Source: Desulfobacteraceae bacterium (lineage in GTDB: Bacteria; Desulfobacterota; Desulfobacteria; Desulfobacterales; JAABSP01). Taken from it: a stretch of DNA of 50,600 nucleotides. Location: the NCBI GenBank assembly GCA_011390345.1, contig JAABSP010000031.1, forward strand, positions 1 through 50,600, written 5' to 3'. Numbering within the stretch: the first letter of the stretch is position 1; each line of letters opens with the position of its first letter. Below, in pieces: positions 25,317 to 34,689 of the stretch. A model generated the notes under the pieces. The model was not told the origin of the DNA and made no database searches. It saw nothing but the letters and a program-made list of their open reading frames with translations. The position numbers and the translations under genes were made by a program.

Positions 25317-26723
25317 ATGACCGGAAAGGAGATCTCAGCCGGGGCAGGAACAGGGATGGATCTGTCAGGGGTCAAAGTTCTTGTGGTGGGGCTGGGAAAA
25401 TCGGGGATTTCCGCGGCTCGCTTTCTGCTGGCCCGGGGGGCCCAGGTCAGAGGAACCGACGGGGCCCAAAGATCGAGCCTTTCGCAGGCGGCCCTCTCCC
25501 TTGAAGAGATGGGTATCGAAATCGCGGCTGGGGGCCGTTTTTCTGAACACTTCGGGTGGGCCGAGATGATTCTCATCAGCCCCGGGGTTCCCCATACCCT
25601 TCCACCCATCTCCGAAGCGGCCGCAAGGGGGATTCCGGTCATCGGGGAAATCGAGCTGGCCTGCCGGTTCATCGATGCACCCATTCTGGCCATCACCGGA
25701 ACCAACGGCAAGACCACCGTAACGGAATTGATCGGAGAGATGCTCTCCCATTCAGGCATTAAAGTCTTTGTGGGCGGCAATATCGGCAATCCCCTGATCG
25801 ATTATGTCGCGGACATCTTCAATGGAATGGCCCCGGCACAGGCCATTGTGGCCGAAGTGAGCAGTTTCCAGCTCGATACGATCCGACAGTTTCACCCGAA
25901 GGTCTCGGTGCTGCTCAACATCACGCCGGACCATCTGGATCGTTATCCGGATATGGAAGCCTATGCAGAGAGCAAAGCCCGGATATTCGAGAATCAAAAC
26001 GAGTCTGATACTGCGATTTTGAATAGGGCCGATCCTGTAATCCTAAAACATTGTCCGAAGATCCGCGCCCGGAAGCTCTTTTTCAATGCCGGAGCCGGAG
26101 AGCAAGGCGCGTTTTACCGAAAGAACCAATTATTTCTCGATACTGAAACCGTGAATACTTCCATGGACATCTCCGGGACAAAACTCTGGGGCCGCCACAA
26201 TCTGGAAAATATCGCGGCCGCGGCTCTGGCAAGCCATTCCATGCAGGGAACCCTTGACGGAATTCAAAAAGGGCTGTTAGAATTTCTTCCTGCCCGCCAC
26301 CGGCTCGAATGGGTCGCGGAAATCGACGGGGTCCGATACTACAATGACTCCAAGGCCACCAATATCGACGCGGCAGACCGGGCTCTGGAAAATTTTGACG
26401 GCCCGGTAATTCTGATCATGGGAGGCCGCGGAAAAAGGGGCGGATATGATCTGCTCCGGGAGAGGGTGGAAGAGAAAGTCAAAGAGCTGATCGTTCTGGG
26501 AGAGGCTGCAGAGGAGATCGCTTCCGCGTTTTTCGGAAGGGTTCCCATCCGGACCGTGGCTGACCTGGACGCGGCCCTCCACTATGCAAGGGAAAAGGGA
26601 GGGGCCGGAGACACGGTGCTCCTCTCTCCGGCCTGTTCCAGTTTCGATCAGTACAGCAGCTATGGAGAACGGGGAGATCATTTCTGCCGGATCGTAAAGG
26701 GTTTTCAAAAGGAGAAGGGATGA
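25317..26723 (+). CDS. murD: UDP-MurNAc-L-Ala:D-Glu ligase MurD
   Basis: The 468-aa cytoplasmic Mur ligase adds D-glutamate to UDP-MurNAc-L-alanine. Motifs: N-terminal Rossmann GVKVLVVGLGKSGIS, ATP loop AITGTNGKTTVTEL, NITPDHLDRYPDM, GRHNLENIAAA, and YYNDSKATNIDA with LIMGGRGKRG in the C-terminal domain. Three starts are possible. ATG 25317 has GAAGGA seven bases upstream and is used here. ATG 25356 (MDLSGVKVL) gives the classical MurD N-terminus and also has an AGGA. ATG 25302 overlaps the mraY stop. The stop overlaps the ftsW start by 4 bp. Confidence 0.96.
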   Translation: MTGKEISAGAGTGMDLSGVKVLVVGLGKSGISAARFLLARGAQVRGTDGAQRSSLSQAALSLEEMGIEIAAGGRFSEHFGWAEMILISPGVPHTLPPISEAAARGIPVIGEIELACRFIDAPILAITGTNGKTTVTELIGEMLSHSGIKVFVGGNIGNPLIDYVADIFNGMAPAQAIVAEVSSFQLDTIRQFHPKVSVLLNITPDHLDRYPDMEAYAESKARIFENQNESDTAILNRADPVILKHCPKIRARKLFFNAGAGEQGAFYRKNQLFLDTETVNTSMDISGTKLWGRHNLENIAAAALASHSMQGTLDGIQKGLLEFLPARHRLEWVAEIDGVRYYNDSKATNIDAADRALENFDGPVILIMGGRGKRGGYDLLRERVEEKVKELIVLGEAAEEIASAFFGRVPIRTVADLDAALHYAREKGGAGDTVLLSPACSSFDQYSSYGERGDHFCRIVKGFQKEKG

Positions 26724-27871
26724 ACGGACAACTGATCCTCTATCGAGGAAAATCAGAGCCGGAAAAGGATATCCTCGCAGGCATCGATATCCCGATACTC
26801 TTTTCGGTCATCTTCCTGGCCGGCATCGGAGTGGTAATGGTCTACAGCGCAAGCAGCGCTCTGGCTCTGAACAAATTCGGGTCGGATTTCTTTTTTTTGA
26901 AAAAGCAGACTTTATTTGCGATTCTGGGATTCGGGCTGATGCTGCTGGCCAGCCGATTTCCCGTGGGGAAGCTCCCCTATCTGACCTATCCGCTTCTTTT
27001 CTTCACCATTGCCCTTCTCGTCATTGTCCATGTCCCCGGATTCGGCCTCACGGCAGGAGGCGCGACCCGATGGCTGAAGATCGGAAACTTTACCTTTCAA
27101 CCCTCGGAACTGGCCCGGCTGACCTTGATCCTCTATCTGGCATACTCCATGAGCAAAAAGCAGAACCGGCTGGAGGATTTCTCCATCGGCTTTCTCCCCC
27201 ATCTCCTTTTCTTCTGCCTCTTCGGGGCGCTGATTCTCACCCAGCCCGACTTCGGCTCTGTGGTGATTCTGGCCGTGATTACCTGGGCAATGATGTTCGT
27301 GGCCGGAATTCCGCTGAAGCATCTCATCGGCTCCCTCTTTGCCCTGATTCCGGTCATCTTTATCTTTCTGGTGGGCGAATCATACCGTCTGGAACGGGTC
27401 TTCAGCTTTCTTGACCCTTGGGCATATCCGGAGAAGGGAGGATATCAGATCATCCATTCCCTCATGGCCTTCGGCTCCGGCGGAATCTGGGGAAAGGGCT
27501 TGGGCCAGGGATATCAGAAGCTCTTCTATCTGCCCGAGCCCCATACCGACTTCATCTTTTCTGTGGTGGGGGAAGAGCTGGGACTGCTGGGGGTCCTCTT
27601 TATTCTTTTTTTGTACGGGTTGATTCTGTACCGGGGAATCCGGATTGCAATGGATGCAGAAGATACCTTCTCCTCTCTGCTGGCAGCCGGCATCACCATC
27701 GCGCTGGGCACTCAGATCTGCATTAATATCGGTGTCACCCTGGCGCTTCTGCCGACAAAAGGGCTCACCCTCCCCTTTCTCAGCTACGGCGGAACCTCTA
27801 TGCTGCTAAACCTGATCTCCGTGGGCATCCTGATGAGCATCGGCGCATCCCAGAAGGAAGCAGATGACTGA
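26720..27871 (+). CDS. ftsW: Septal peptidoglycan glycosyltransferase FtsW
   Basis: The 383-aa SEDS-family polytopic protein polymerises glycan strands from lipid II at the septum together with FtsI. Ten membrane helices are expected. Markers include GVVMVYSASSALAL in helix 1, GGATRWLKIGNFTFQPSELA (the SEDS core), ILTQPDFGSVVIL, GGYQIIHSLMAFGSGGIWGKG, PEPHTDFIFSVVGEELG with the catalytic-site Asp, and LPTKGLTLPFLSYGGTSM near the end. Both ends overlap neighbours (4 bp with murD, 8 bp with murG), indicating translational coupling. Confidence 0.96.
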   Translation: MNGQLILYRGKSEPEKDILAGIDIPILFSVIFLAGIGVVMVYSASSALALNKFGSDFFFLKKQTLFAILGFGLMLLASRFPVGKLPYLTYPLLFFTIALLVIVHVPGFGLTAGGATRWLKIGNFTFQPSELARLTLILYLAYSMSKKQNRLEDFSIGFLPHLLFFCLFGALILTQPDFGSVVILAVITWAMMFVAGIPLKHLIGSLFALIPVIFIFLVGESYRLERVFSFLDPWAYPEKGGYQIIHSLMAFGSGGIWGKGLGQGYQKLFYLPEPHTDFIFSVVGEELGLLGVLFILFLYGLILYRGIRIAMDAEDTFSSLLAAGITIALGTQICINIGVTLALLPTKGLTLPFLSYGGTSMLLNLISVGILMSIGASQKEADD

Positions 27872-28973
27872 TCCCATCCGGGTAATGATTGCAGGCGGGG
27901 GAACAGGGGGCCATCTCTTTCCGGGCATCGCGATCGCGAATGAATTCCGGAAAAGGCATCCAAAGAATCGTATTGGTTTTGTGGGAACCGGCAGGCCCTT
28001 TGAAAAAAATGTCCTGAAAAAGGCGGGATACCCCCATTACCGGATCTCTGCAAGCGGACTGAAGCGGGTCGGCATCCGAAACGCTCTTTTCGGACTCTTG
28101 AAAATTCCGGCCGGGCTTCTGGAATCGATCCGGCTGCTCCGACGGTGCAGACCCCATATCGTTATCGGCGTGGGCGGCTATTCCGCAGGCCCTGTATTGA
28201 TGGGGGCATATCTGCTGAACATTCCGACGGTTCTCCATGAGCAGAACAGCATACCCGGAATCACCAATCATCTTCTTGCTCCATTTGTCCGGCGGATCTA
28301 TGTCTCCTTTCCCGGCACGAGGTTTCAAAGCGGGGGCCATAAGATCCGGCTCACCGGAAATCCGGTCCGCAGGGATTTTCTTTCCGCATCCGCTTCCCGG
28401 GAGAATCGAGACCGGTTTACGGTGCTGATTGTGGGCGGAAGCCAGGGGGCCCGGGCCATCAACCGGACCCTGATCGGGGCGCTCCCCTCTTTTGCCGAAG
28501 CGGAAAAGCACGATCCCCTGCAGAGATTTCATTTCATCCATCAGACCGGGGAGGCCGATTTCCCATGGGTTTATGAAGCCTATGAGAAGTTCGGCATTTC
28601 CTGCAGGGTCTCGCCATTTTTCCATGACATGGCCCTCCAGTATGGCCGGGCAGATCTGATCATCGCCAGATCCGGAGCCACCACCATTGCAGAGGTTACG
28701 GCTGCCGGTAAAGCGGCAATCTTCATTCCCTTTCCTCATGCCGCAGACAACCACCAGGTTTTCAATGCAAAGGGGCTTCTGGATGCAAATGCTGCCGGGA
28801 TGATCCTCCAGGATCGGCTCACCCCGGAGCGGCTGGCTGCAGAGATCATCGACTTGAAAAATCATCCTGAAACCTTACAGCGGATGGCAGCGCAATCCAA
28901 AAGTCTGGGCAGACCCGACGCAGCAGACCAGATTGTTTGGGATTGTTACCGAATCATTCGACAACAGCGATAA
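27864..28973 (+). CDS. murG: UDP-GlcNAc transferase MurG (lipid II synthase)
   Basis: The 369-aa GT28 glycosyltransferase adds GlcNAc to lipid I, making lipid II at the inner face of the membrane. The N-terminal domain has two glycine loops: AGGGTGGHLFPGIAIA and GVGGYSAGPVL, the latter followed by LHEQNSIPGITN. The C-terminal donor domain has VGGSQGARAIN, then RSGATTIAEVTAAGKAAIFI and PFPHAADNHQ. Length is as expected for the family. The start overlaps ftsW by 8 bp. Confidence 0.97.
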   Translation: MTDPIRVMIAGGGTGGHLFPGIAIANEFRKRHPKNRIGFVGTGRPFEKNVLKKAGYPHYRISASGLKRVGIRNALFGLLKIPAGLLESIRLLRRCRPHIVIGVGGYSAGPVLMGAYLLNIPTVLHEQNSIPGITNHLLAPFVRRIYVSFPGTRFQSGGHKIRLTGNPVRRDFLSASASRENRDRFTVLIVGGSQGARAINRTLIGALPSFAEAEKHDPLQRFHFIHQTGEADFPWVYEAYEKFGISCRVSPFFHDMALQYGRADLIIARSGATTIAEVTAAGKAAIFIPFPHAADNHQVFNAKGLLDANAAGMILQDRLTPERLAAEIIDLKNHPETLQRMAAQSKSLGRPDAADQIVWDCYRIIRQQR

Positions 28974-28989
28974 AAACAGATAGGATTTT

Positions 28990-30357
28990 ATGTATCGAAA
29001 GAAGTATCGGATTCACTTTGTGGGCATGGGCGGAATCGGAATGAGCGGCATCGCGGAACTCCTTCTCAACCTCGGCTATCAGGTCTCGGGATCGGATCTC
29101 AAGGCATCGGAGATCACCCGAAGGCTGGAGAGCATCGGCGGGATTTTCTTTGAGAGCCATAGAGGCGAGAACATCGAGGGCGCGGATGTGGTGGTGGTCT
29201 CCTCTGCTGTCCCCGCGGAGAATCCGGAACTGGAAGCGGCAAGGGCCGCGTCGGTTCCCGTCATTCCCAGAGCCGAGATGCTTGCGGAGCTGATGCGGCT
29301 GAAATACAGCATCGCGGTGGCCGGGGCCCACGGAAAGACCACGACCACATGGCTGGTTGCCTCTGTGCTGGCCCGGGGCGGACTGGACCCGACCCTGGTG
29401 GTGGGGGGAAGGCTCAAAAGCATCGGCACCAACGCGCTGCTCGGCCGCGGAGATTTTATTGTGGCTGAAGCGGACGAGAGCGACGGCTCCTTTCTGAAAT
29501 TCTCCCCGAGTATTGCGGTGGTGACCAATATCGACCTGGAGCATCTTGATTTCTACAGGGATCTCGATCATATCAAAGAGAGTTTTCTCACCTTTATCGA
29601 CCGGATTCCCTTTTACGGGCTGGCGATCCTCTGCCTCGACAACGAGGCGGTGCAGGATCTTATCCCCCATATCAAAAAAAGATATGCCACCTACGGCCTC
29701 TCCACCCAGGCCGACTTTCAGGTCAAGGATATCCACTTCGCGGGACTTCAGAGCCGGTTTTCGGTCTTCCGCGACGGAGAGGAAATGGGCCAGGTTCTCC
29801 TCAACCTGCCGGGAATGCACAATGTCATGAATGCTCTGGCCAGCATCGCAGTGGGAACGGAACTCAATATCCCCTTCCCCACGATTCGCGATGCTCTGGA
29901 AAACATCGAAGGAGTTCAGCGCCGATTGGAACTCAAAGGCCAGAAGAACGGGATTCAGGTGGTGGATGACTACGGGCACCATCCCACCGAGATCCGGGCA
30001 ACCCTGGAGGCCGCAAAGAAGAGCTGGCCCGACCGGCGCCTGGTGGTGGTCTTTCAGCCCCATCGGTACAGCCGCACCAGTGCGCTCTTCGATGCCTTCA
30101 GCCGCTCCTTCTACCAGTCGGACAAGCTCGTGCTGCTGCCCATCTATTCGGCCGGAGAGAAGCCCATCGAAGAATGCCCCACACATGATGAACTCTGCAA
30201 GGCCATCCACGCGCACGGTCATCGGGATGTGATCTGCCGCGAGAGTCTCGATGCGGCAGTGGACCATATTCTTGAAGTCTCAAAAGAGGGGGATATCCTG
30301 CTGACACTGGGGGCAGGGGATGTCTGGAAGGTTGGAGAACGATTCCTTGATTCCTGA
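28990..30357 (+). CDS. murC: UDP-MurNAc:L-Ala ligase MurC
   Basis: The 455-aa Mur ligase adds the first amino acid, L-alanine, to UDP-MurNAc. Motifs: HFVGMGGIGMSGIAELL, VAGAHGKTTTTWLVASVL (ATP loop), VAEADESDGSFL (with the catalytic Glu), TNIDLEHLDFY, and VVDDYGHHPTEI with QPHRYSRT in the C-terminal domain. Length is near that of E. coli MurC (491 aa), slightly short. A 16-bp gap follows murG, and the 3' end overlaps murB by up to 38 bp depending on the murB start. Confidence 0.97.
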   Translation: MYRKKYRIHFVGMGGIGMSGIAELLLNLGYQVSGSDLKASEITRRLESIGGIFFESHRGENIEGADVVVVSSAVPAENPELEAARAASVPVIPRAEMLAELMRLKYSIAVAGAHGKTTTTWLVASVLARGGLDPTLVVGGRLKSIGTNALLGRGDFIVAEADESDGSFLKFSPSIAVVTNIDLEHLDFYRDLDHIKESFLTFIDRIPFYGLAILCLDNEAVQDLIPHIKKRYATYGLSTQADFQVKDIHFAGLQSRFSVFRDGEEMGQVLLNLPGMHNVMNALASIAVGTELNIPFPTIRDALENIEGVQRRLELKGQKNGIQVVDDYGHHPTEIRATLEAAKKSWPDRRLVVVFQPHRYSRTSALFDAFSRSFYQSDKLVLLPIYSAGEKPIEECPTHDELCKAIHAHGHRDVICRESLDAAVDHILEVSKEGDILLTLGAGDVWKVGERFLDS

Positions 30358-31336
30358 AGAGGCCAAAAAGTGGCTTGCGAATCTTGCAGGCTGTAGTGTA
30401 ATATTTGATGAGCCGATGAAGCGGCACACTTCGCTGAGGATCGGGGGACCGGCCGCGGCATTTGCAGCCCCGAAGACATTGGCAGGATTGAAAGCTCTTT
30501 TTACAGGACTTCAAAAGAGAGAGATTCCCTCTATGGTCGTGGGAGGGGGAACCAATCTTCTGGTCAGAGATGGGGGTTTTCCGGGCGTTGCCATCTCTCT
30601 TGCCCGATCTTTCTCTCGTATCGAAGCGGGCCCAATTACGGGACAAATCCGAGCCGGGGCAGGCGCGTCTCTTTCTGCGCTCTGCCGGTATGCGGAAAAA
30701 GAGAGGCTTTACGGCATGGCCTTTGCCGCCGGCATCCCCGGAACCGTAGGCGGCGCGATCCGGATGAATGCCGGCACCGCATGGGGAGCGATGGCCTGTT
30801 GCCTCTCTTCAGTTCAGATCCTTCAAAAGGACGGAGAAGTTATAAGGCTGGAAAAGCACCAGTTGACCTTTACCTACCGTAAAATGGCTCTGCCCCCGGA
30901 GCATCAGGGGGGGGTGATCATCGGAGGGGAATTCCTGCTGGATCAGCATCCCGATGGGCAAATGGCCACGACAAAAGAACTTCTGGCGCAGCGACGCAGG
31001 AGCCAGCCCCTGGGTTTGTCCAGTGCCGGATGTTTTTTCAGGAATCCGCCTTCAGGACCCGCCGCGGGATTTCTGATCGACAGGGCCGGGCTGAAGGGAA
31101 AAAGAATCGGAGGTGCAGAGGTCTCCACAAAACATGCAAACTTCATCATCAACCGCGACAATGCCACAGCAGAGGAGATGCTCGGCCTTGCATCCCTTGT
31201 CCAAAAGATGGTGCATCGTCAATTTGGGGTGACATTGGAGCCGGAGGTGGAAATTGTTGGTATCAGCCGTTGCTGTGAAAGGGGAGAAAACCTTTCGGAA
31301 GAATCACTTCCGGGGGCATTCGGCAAAATCGCGTGA
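30320..31336 (+). CDS. murB: UDP-N-acetylenolpyruvoylglucosamine reductase MurB
   Basis: The 338-aa FAD enzyme reduces enolpyruvyl-UDP-GlcNAc to UDP-MurNAc with NADPH. The FAD-binding segments are HTSLRIGGPAAAFAAP, VVGGGTNLLVRDGG and AAGIPGTVGGAIRMNAGT. The catalytic serine lies in SSAGCFFRNP, and the C-terminal Glu in LEPEVEIVG. It matches the shorter, type II form of MurB. ATG 30320, with GGGG upstream, overlaps murC by 38 bp; TTG 30347, with GGAG nine bases upstream, would shorten this. It is followed by ftsQ without the ddl gene often found here. Confidence 0.95.
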   Translation: MSGRLENDSLIPEEAKKWLANLAGCSVIFDEPMKRHTSLRIGGPAAAFAAPKTLAGLKALFTGLQKREIPSMVVGGGTNLLVRDGGFPGVAISLARSFSRIEAGPITGQIRAGAGASLSALCRYAEKERLYGMAFAAGIPGTVGGAIRMNAGTAWGAMACCLSSVQILQKDGEVIRLEKHQLTFTYRKMALPPEHQGGVIIGGEFLLDQHPDGQMATTKELLAQRRRSQPLGLSSAGCFFRNPPSGPAAGFLIDRAGLKGKRIGGAEVSTKHANFIINRDNATAEEMLGLASLVQKMVHRQFGVTLEPEVEIVGISRCCERGENLSEESLPGAFGKIA

Positions 31337-32153
31337 CAAGAGGCGATCTCCGGTGATACTTTATATCGGAATTTCTGCCCGATTTGCCGGAATGGTCATG
31401 CTATGGGCCGGCGTCAGCATGGCCTTTATCCTGCTGCACGATTTCCTGACCCAGTGCAACTATTTCCGGGCATCTGAGATCTCCGTTACCGGAGCGGAAC
31501 ACTTGTCCGAAGCGGCAGTGATGGAGATTGCAGAGGTCAAGCCGGGGATCAATCTTCTTTCGGTGAATCTCTCCCTGGCCAGAGAGCGGCTGATGCTCTC
31601 CCCCTGGATTCGGGAGGCCGAGGTGCGCCGAAACCTGCCCTCGGGGCTGGCAATTCACATTGTGGAACATAACGCGCTGGCGGTCTGCGACCTTGGCAAG
31701 GGGTTTCTCATCAATGAGAACGGAGAGATCTTCAAGGAGTATTCCCCAATGGAACGGCTGGATCTGCCGGTGATCACAGGGCTGGGTTTTTCGGATCTGG
31801 GAACAGGAGAGGGCTCTGCTGCCCCGCTTTTCGATGCGGTAATGAAGGTACTCTGGATGGGCGATGCCCCCGAATCCCTTCTGCCCAACGGCAAACTGCG
31901 GCGCATCCATGTGGACCCGGATATGGGAATCACCCTCTACGGGAAAGGCTATTCCTTTGGCAGAATCCGGGCCATCAAGCTCGGGTATGATAATTATCCC
32001 GGCAAATATAAACGATTACAAGATATAATCCTTTACCTGAAGGAGAACGATATGCCCATAAATATCGATGCCATCGACCTCAACGATACGGAAAGGATCG
32101 TGGTTCGGCCATTTGGGGCCGAACCGCTTTCCGCAGATGCCAAGGAGGTTTGA
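31254..32153 (+). CDS. ftsQ: Cell division protein FtsQ
   Basis: The 299-aa bitopic divisome protein has a basic cytoplasmic N-terminus (about 8-33), a membrane helix (about 43-64) and a periplasmic POTRA domain: FRASEISVTGAEHLSEAAVME, then NLLSVNLSLARERLMLSPWI and EAEVRRNLPSGLAIHIVEHN. An FtsQ beta domain follows (GLGFSDLG..., YGKGYSFGRIRAIKL). The start is TTG 31254, with a strong GGAGGT upstream, giving the basic N-terminus typical of FtsQ but overlapping murB by 83 bp. GTG 31353, after the murB stop, is the alternative. ftsA starts one base past its stop. Confidence 0.9.
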   Translation: MLVSAVAVKGEKTFRKNHFRGHSAKSRDKRRSPVILYIGISARFAGMVMLWAGVSMAFILLHDFLTQCNYFRASEISVTGAEHLSEAAVMEIAEVKPGINLLSVNLSLARERLMLSPWIREAEVRRNLPSGLAIHIVEHNALAVCDLGKGFLINENGEIFKEYSPMERLDLPVITGLGFSDLGTGEGSAAPLFDAVMKVLWMGDAPESLLPNGKLRRIHVDPDMGITLYGKGYSFGRIRAIKLGYDNYPGKYKRLQDIILYLKENDMPINIDAIDLNDTERIVVRPFGAEPLSADAKEV

Positions 32154-32154
32154 C

Positions 32155-33384
32155 GTGCCGCATGGAGGGGAGGAGATCGTCGTGGGTCTCGATATCGGCA
32201 CCACCAAGATCTGTGCTGTGGTGGGGGAAATCTCCGGAAACGACATCAACATCATCGGCATCGGAACCCATCCCTCCGTAGGGCTTCGCAAGGGGGTCGT
32301 GGTCAATATCGAATCCACAGTGCAGTCCATCAAAAAGGCGATCGAGGATGCGGAACTGATGGCCGGATGCGAGATCTCATCGGTCTATGCCGGGATCGCG
32401 GGGGGCCACATAACCGGCTTCAACAGCCGGGGAATCATCGCGACCAAAGGCAAGGAGATCACCCAGCAGGATGTGGACCGGGTCATCGATGCGGCAAGAG
32501 CCGTGGCCATTCCCATGGACCGGGAGGTGATCCATGTGCTGCCGCAGGAGTTCATCGTGGACGACCAGACCGGGATCTTCGACCCGGTGGGGATGGCCGC
32601 TGTCCGGCTGGAGGCAAAGGTCCATATCGTCACGGGCGCGGTCACTTCGGCCCACAACATTGTCAAATGTGCCAATCGGGCAGGGCTCGATGTCTGTGAT
32701 ATCGTCCTCGAATCCCTGGCCTCCGGAGAGGCAGTTATGGCGGATGAAGAAAAGGAACTTGGGGCCGCGCTGCTTGACCTCGGCGGGGGGACAACCGATC
32801 TTGCCATATTCTCCAACAAGAATATCAAACACACCTTTGTGCTGGCACTGGGGGGAAACAATCTCACCAACGACATAGCGATCGGTCTGCGAGCGCCCCT
32901 GAATGAGGCCGAGACCATTAAGCGGAAATACGGAACCTGCCTCGGGGCCGAAGTCGATCGCGACGACATGATCGAGGTCCCCGGCATGGGGGGACGAAAG
33001 CCGAGAAAGCTCTCCCGGCAGATCCTGGCCGAAATTTTGAGCCCCCGGATGGAGGAGATCTTCACCCTGGTCCAGCGGGAGATATACCGCTCCGGGATGG
33101 AGAATATCATGGCCTCGGGAATGGTGATCACCGGCGGTTCATCCTTGCTGTCAGGGGTGACAGAGGTGGCTGAGTCGATCTTCAACCTCCCCACACGACT
33201 GGGGACGCCCCGGGGCATCGGGGGCCTGGTCGATGTGGTGAACAATCCCATGTATGCCACAGGGGTGGGGCTGGTAATGTACGGGGCAAAGAATCGAAGT
33301 TTGCAGAAGTTCAGAATCCGGGACGCCCATATCTTCAATCGGATCATGAACCGGATGAAACGATGGTTTAAAGATATCATTTGA
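32155..33384 (+). CDS. ftsA: Cell division protein FtsA
   Basis: The 409-aa actin-family ATPase tethers FtsZ to the membrane. The nucleotide site includes VGLDIGTTKICAVVGEI (about 8-24), LLDLGGGTTDLAIF and MVITGGSSLLSGV. The SHS2-type 1C subdomain has GVVVNIESTVQSIKKAIEDA. The C-terminus ends in an amphipathic helix, NRIMNRMKRWFKDII, for membrane binding. GTG 32155 is chosen because AAGGAGG (32141-32147) sits seven bases upstream and the product then begins directly at the conserved fold. Upstream in-frame ATGs lie inside ftsQ. Confidence 0.96.
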   Translation: MPHGGEEIVVGLDIGTTKICAVVGEISGNDINIIGIGTHPSVGLRKGVVVNIESTVQSIKKAIEDAELMAGCEISSVYAGIAGGHITGFNSRGIIATKGKEITQQDVDRVIDAARAVAIPMDREVIHVLPQEFIVDDQTGIFDPVGMAAVRLEAKVHIVTGAVTSAHNIVKCANRAGLDVCDIVLESLASGEAVMADEEKELGAALLDLGGGTTDLAIFSNKNIKHTFVLALGGNNLTNDIAIGLRAPLNEAETIKRKYGTCLGAEVDRDDMIEVPGMGGRKPRKLSRQILAEILSPRMEEIFTLVQREIYRSGMENIMASGMVITGGSSLLSGVTEVAESIFNLPTRLGTPRGIGGLVDVVNNPMYATGVGLVMYGAKNRSLQKFRIRDAHIFNRIMNRMKRWFKDII

Positions 33385-33459
33385 CGGTTATAAATAAATC
33401 AGATAGATTGTTACCATTCTTTTTTAGGGGCAGTCAATCTTTTTGAGGAGGTGGCAACG

Positions 33460-34665
33460 ATGTTCAACCATCCGGAAAATGCCGGAAAATCAGCCAAGAT
33501 AAAGGTAATCGGCGTGGGCGGCGCCGGCGGAAATGCGATCAACAACATGATCGAATCGGATCTGCACGGGGTCAACTTTATCGTGGCCAACACCGATATC
33601 CAGGCGCTTGAGATCTCAAAGGCCCCGCTCAAGATTCAGATCGGCGACAAACTGACCGAGGGGCTCGGGGCCGGGGCCAATCCCCAGATCGGACGGGAGG
33701 CGGCTCAGGAGAGCGCAGAGGCGATTCGAAACGCGTTGAAGGACAGCCATATGGTCTTTATCACCGCGGGTTTCGGCGGCGGCACCGGCACGGGCGCGGC
33801 CTCCATCATTGCAGAGATCTGCAAGGAGCTGGGAGCTTTGACCGTTGCCGTAGTTACCCGCCCATTCTCCTTTGAGGGGAGAAAGCGATCCAAGCAGGCC
33901 GAGGATGGGATCAGCGAACTCAAGGAGATCGCGGATACTGTCATCACCATCCCCAATGACCGGCTCCGGGGGCTGGCCTCGAAAAACGCCACCATGATCG
34001 AGATGTTCAAAAAGGCGGATGAAATCCTTCTCCATTCGGTCAAGGGGATCACCGACTTGATCCTGATGCCGGGGCTGGTCAACCTCGACTTTGCAGATGT
34101 GAAGACGACCATGTCCCGGGCCGGTATGGCCATCATGGGTATCGGGGTCTCGGACGGCGAGAACCGCGCGGTCGAGGCGGCCGAGCGGGCCATCTCCCAT
34201 CCTCTGCTTGAGGATCTCTCCATCACCGGGGCAAAGGGTGTTCTCATGAACATCACCAGTTCCAGCAGCCTCACCATGGATGAGATGACCGAGGCGTCGG
34301 AGCGGATCTACAGCGAGGTTGGCGAGGATGCGGAGATCATCTGGGGAGCGGTGATCGACGACAATCTCGCAGACGAGATGCGTGTGACGGTGATCGCGAC
34401 CGGCATCGGCTCCGGGCCCGAATCGGTTATTCCGGAGAAGCACCGGGGGGTCCACCGGTTCCAGCGCCGGGCAAAGGAGATGCGCAGAGAGCAGCCCGAT
34501 TATGAGGAGCCGACCTTCATGCGGAAAAAAGAGCGGGAGATCGAGAAAGAGGCGGCCGAGTCGAATGACGAGACCATCCATAAGCCCTACCGGGGGCCCA
34601 AAGATATGGAGATCGACAACGAGGATCTCGATATCCCCACATTTTTGAGAAGGAAGGCAGATTAG
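33460..34665 (+). CDS. ftsZ: Cell division GTPase FtsZ
   Basis: The 401-aa tubulin homologue forms the division ring. Motifs: IKVIGVGGAGGNAINNMI, the tubulin signature GGGTGTGAA, VVTRPFSFEGRKR, IPNDRL, and the T7 synergy loop around GLVNLDFADVK. The linker (about 315-385) is highly charged, and the C-terminal peptide DLDIPTFLRRKAD is the conserved site for FtsA and other partners. ATG 33460 has GAGGAGGT seven bases upstream and is preferred over GTG 33451. A 75-bp gap separates it from ftsA, with no clear promoter. Confidence 0.98.
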   Translation: MFNHPENAGKSAKIKVIGVGGAGGNAINNMIESDLHGVNFIVANTDIQALEISKAPLKIQIGDKLTEGLGAGANPQIGREAAQESAEAIRNALKDSHMVFITAGFGGGTGTGAASIIAEICKELGALTVAVVTRPFSFEGRKRSKQAEDGISELKEIADTVITIPNDRLRGLASKNATMIEMFKKADEILLHSVKGITDLILMPGLVNLDFADVKTTMSRAGMAIMGIGVSDGENRAVEAAERAISHPLLEDLSITGAKGVLMNITSSSSLTMDEMTEASERIYSEVGEDAEIIWGAVIDDNLADEMRVTVIATGIGSGPESVIPEKHRGVHRFQRRAKEMRREQPDYEEPTFMRKKEREIEKEAAESNDETIHKPYRGPKDMEIDNEDLDIPTFLRRKAD

Positions 34666-34689
34666 CGCGGATATCGGCCGGCAGCGCTG

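Noticed and set aside
33405-33440. Inverted repeat AGATTG/CAATCT followed by T-run between ftsA and ftsZ as a terminator
   Set aside because: The stem is only 6 bp with a loop of more than 20 nt, and ftsZ follows at once with a strong ribosome site.
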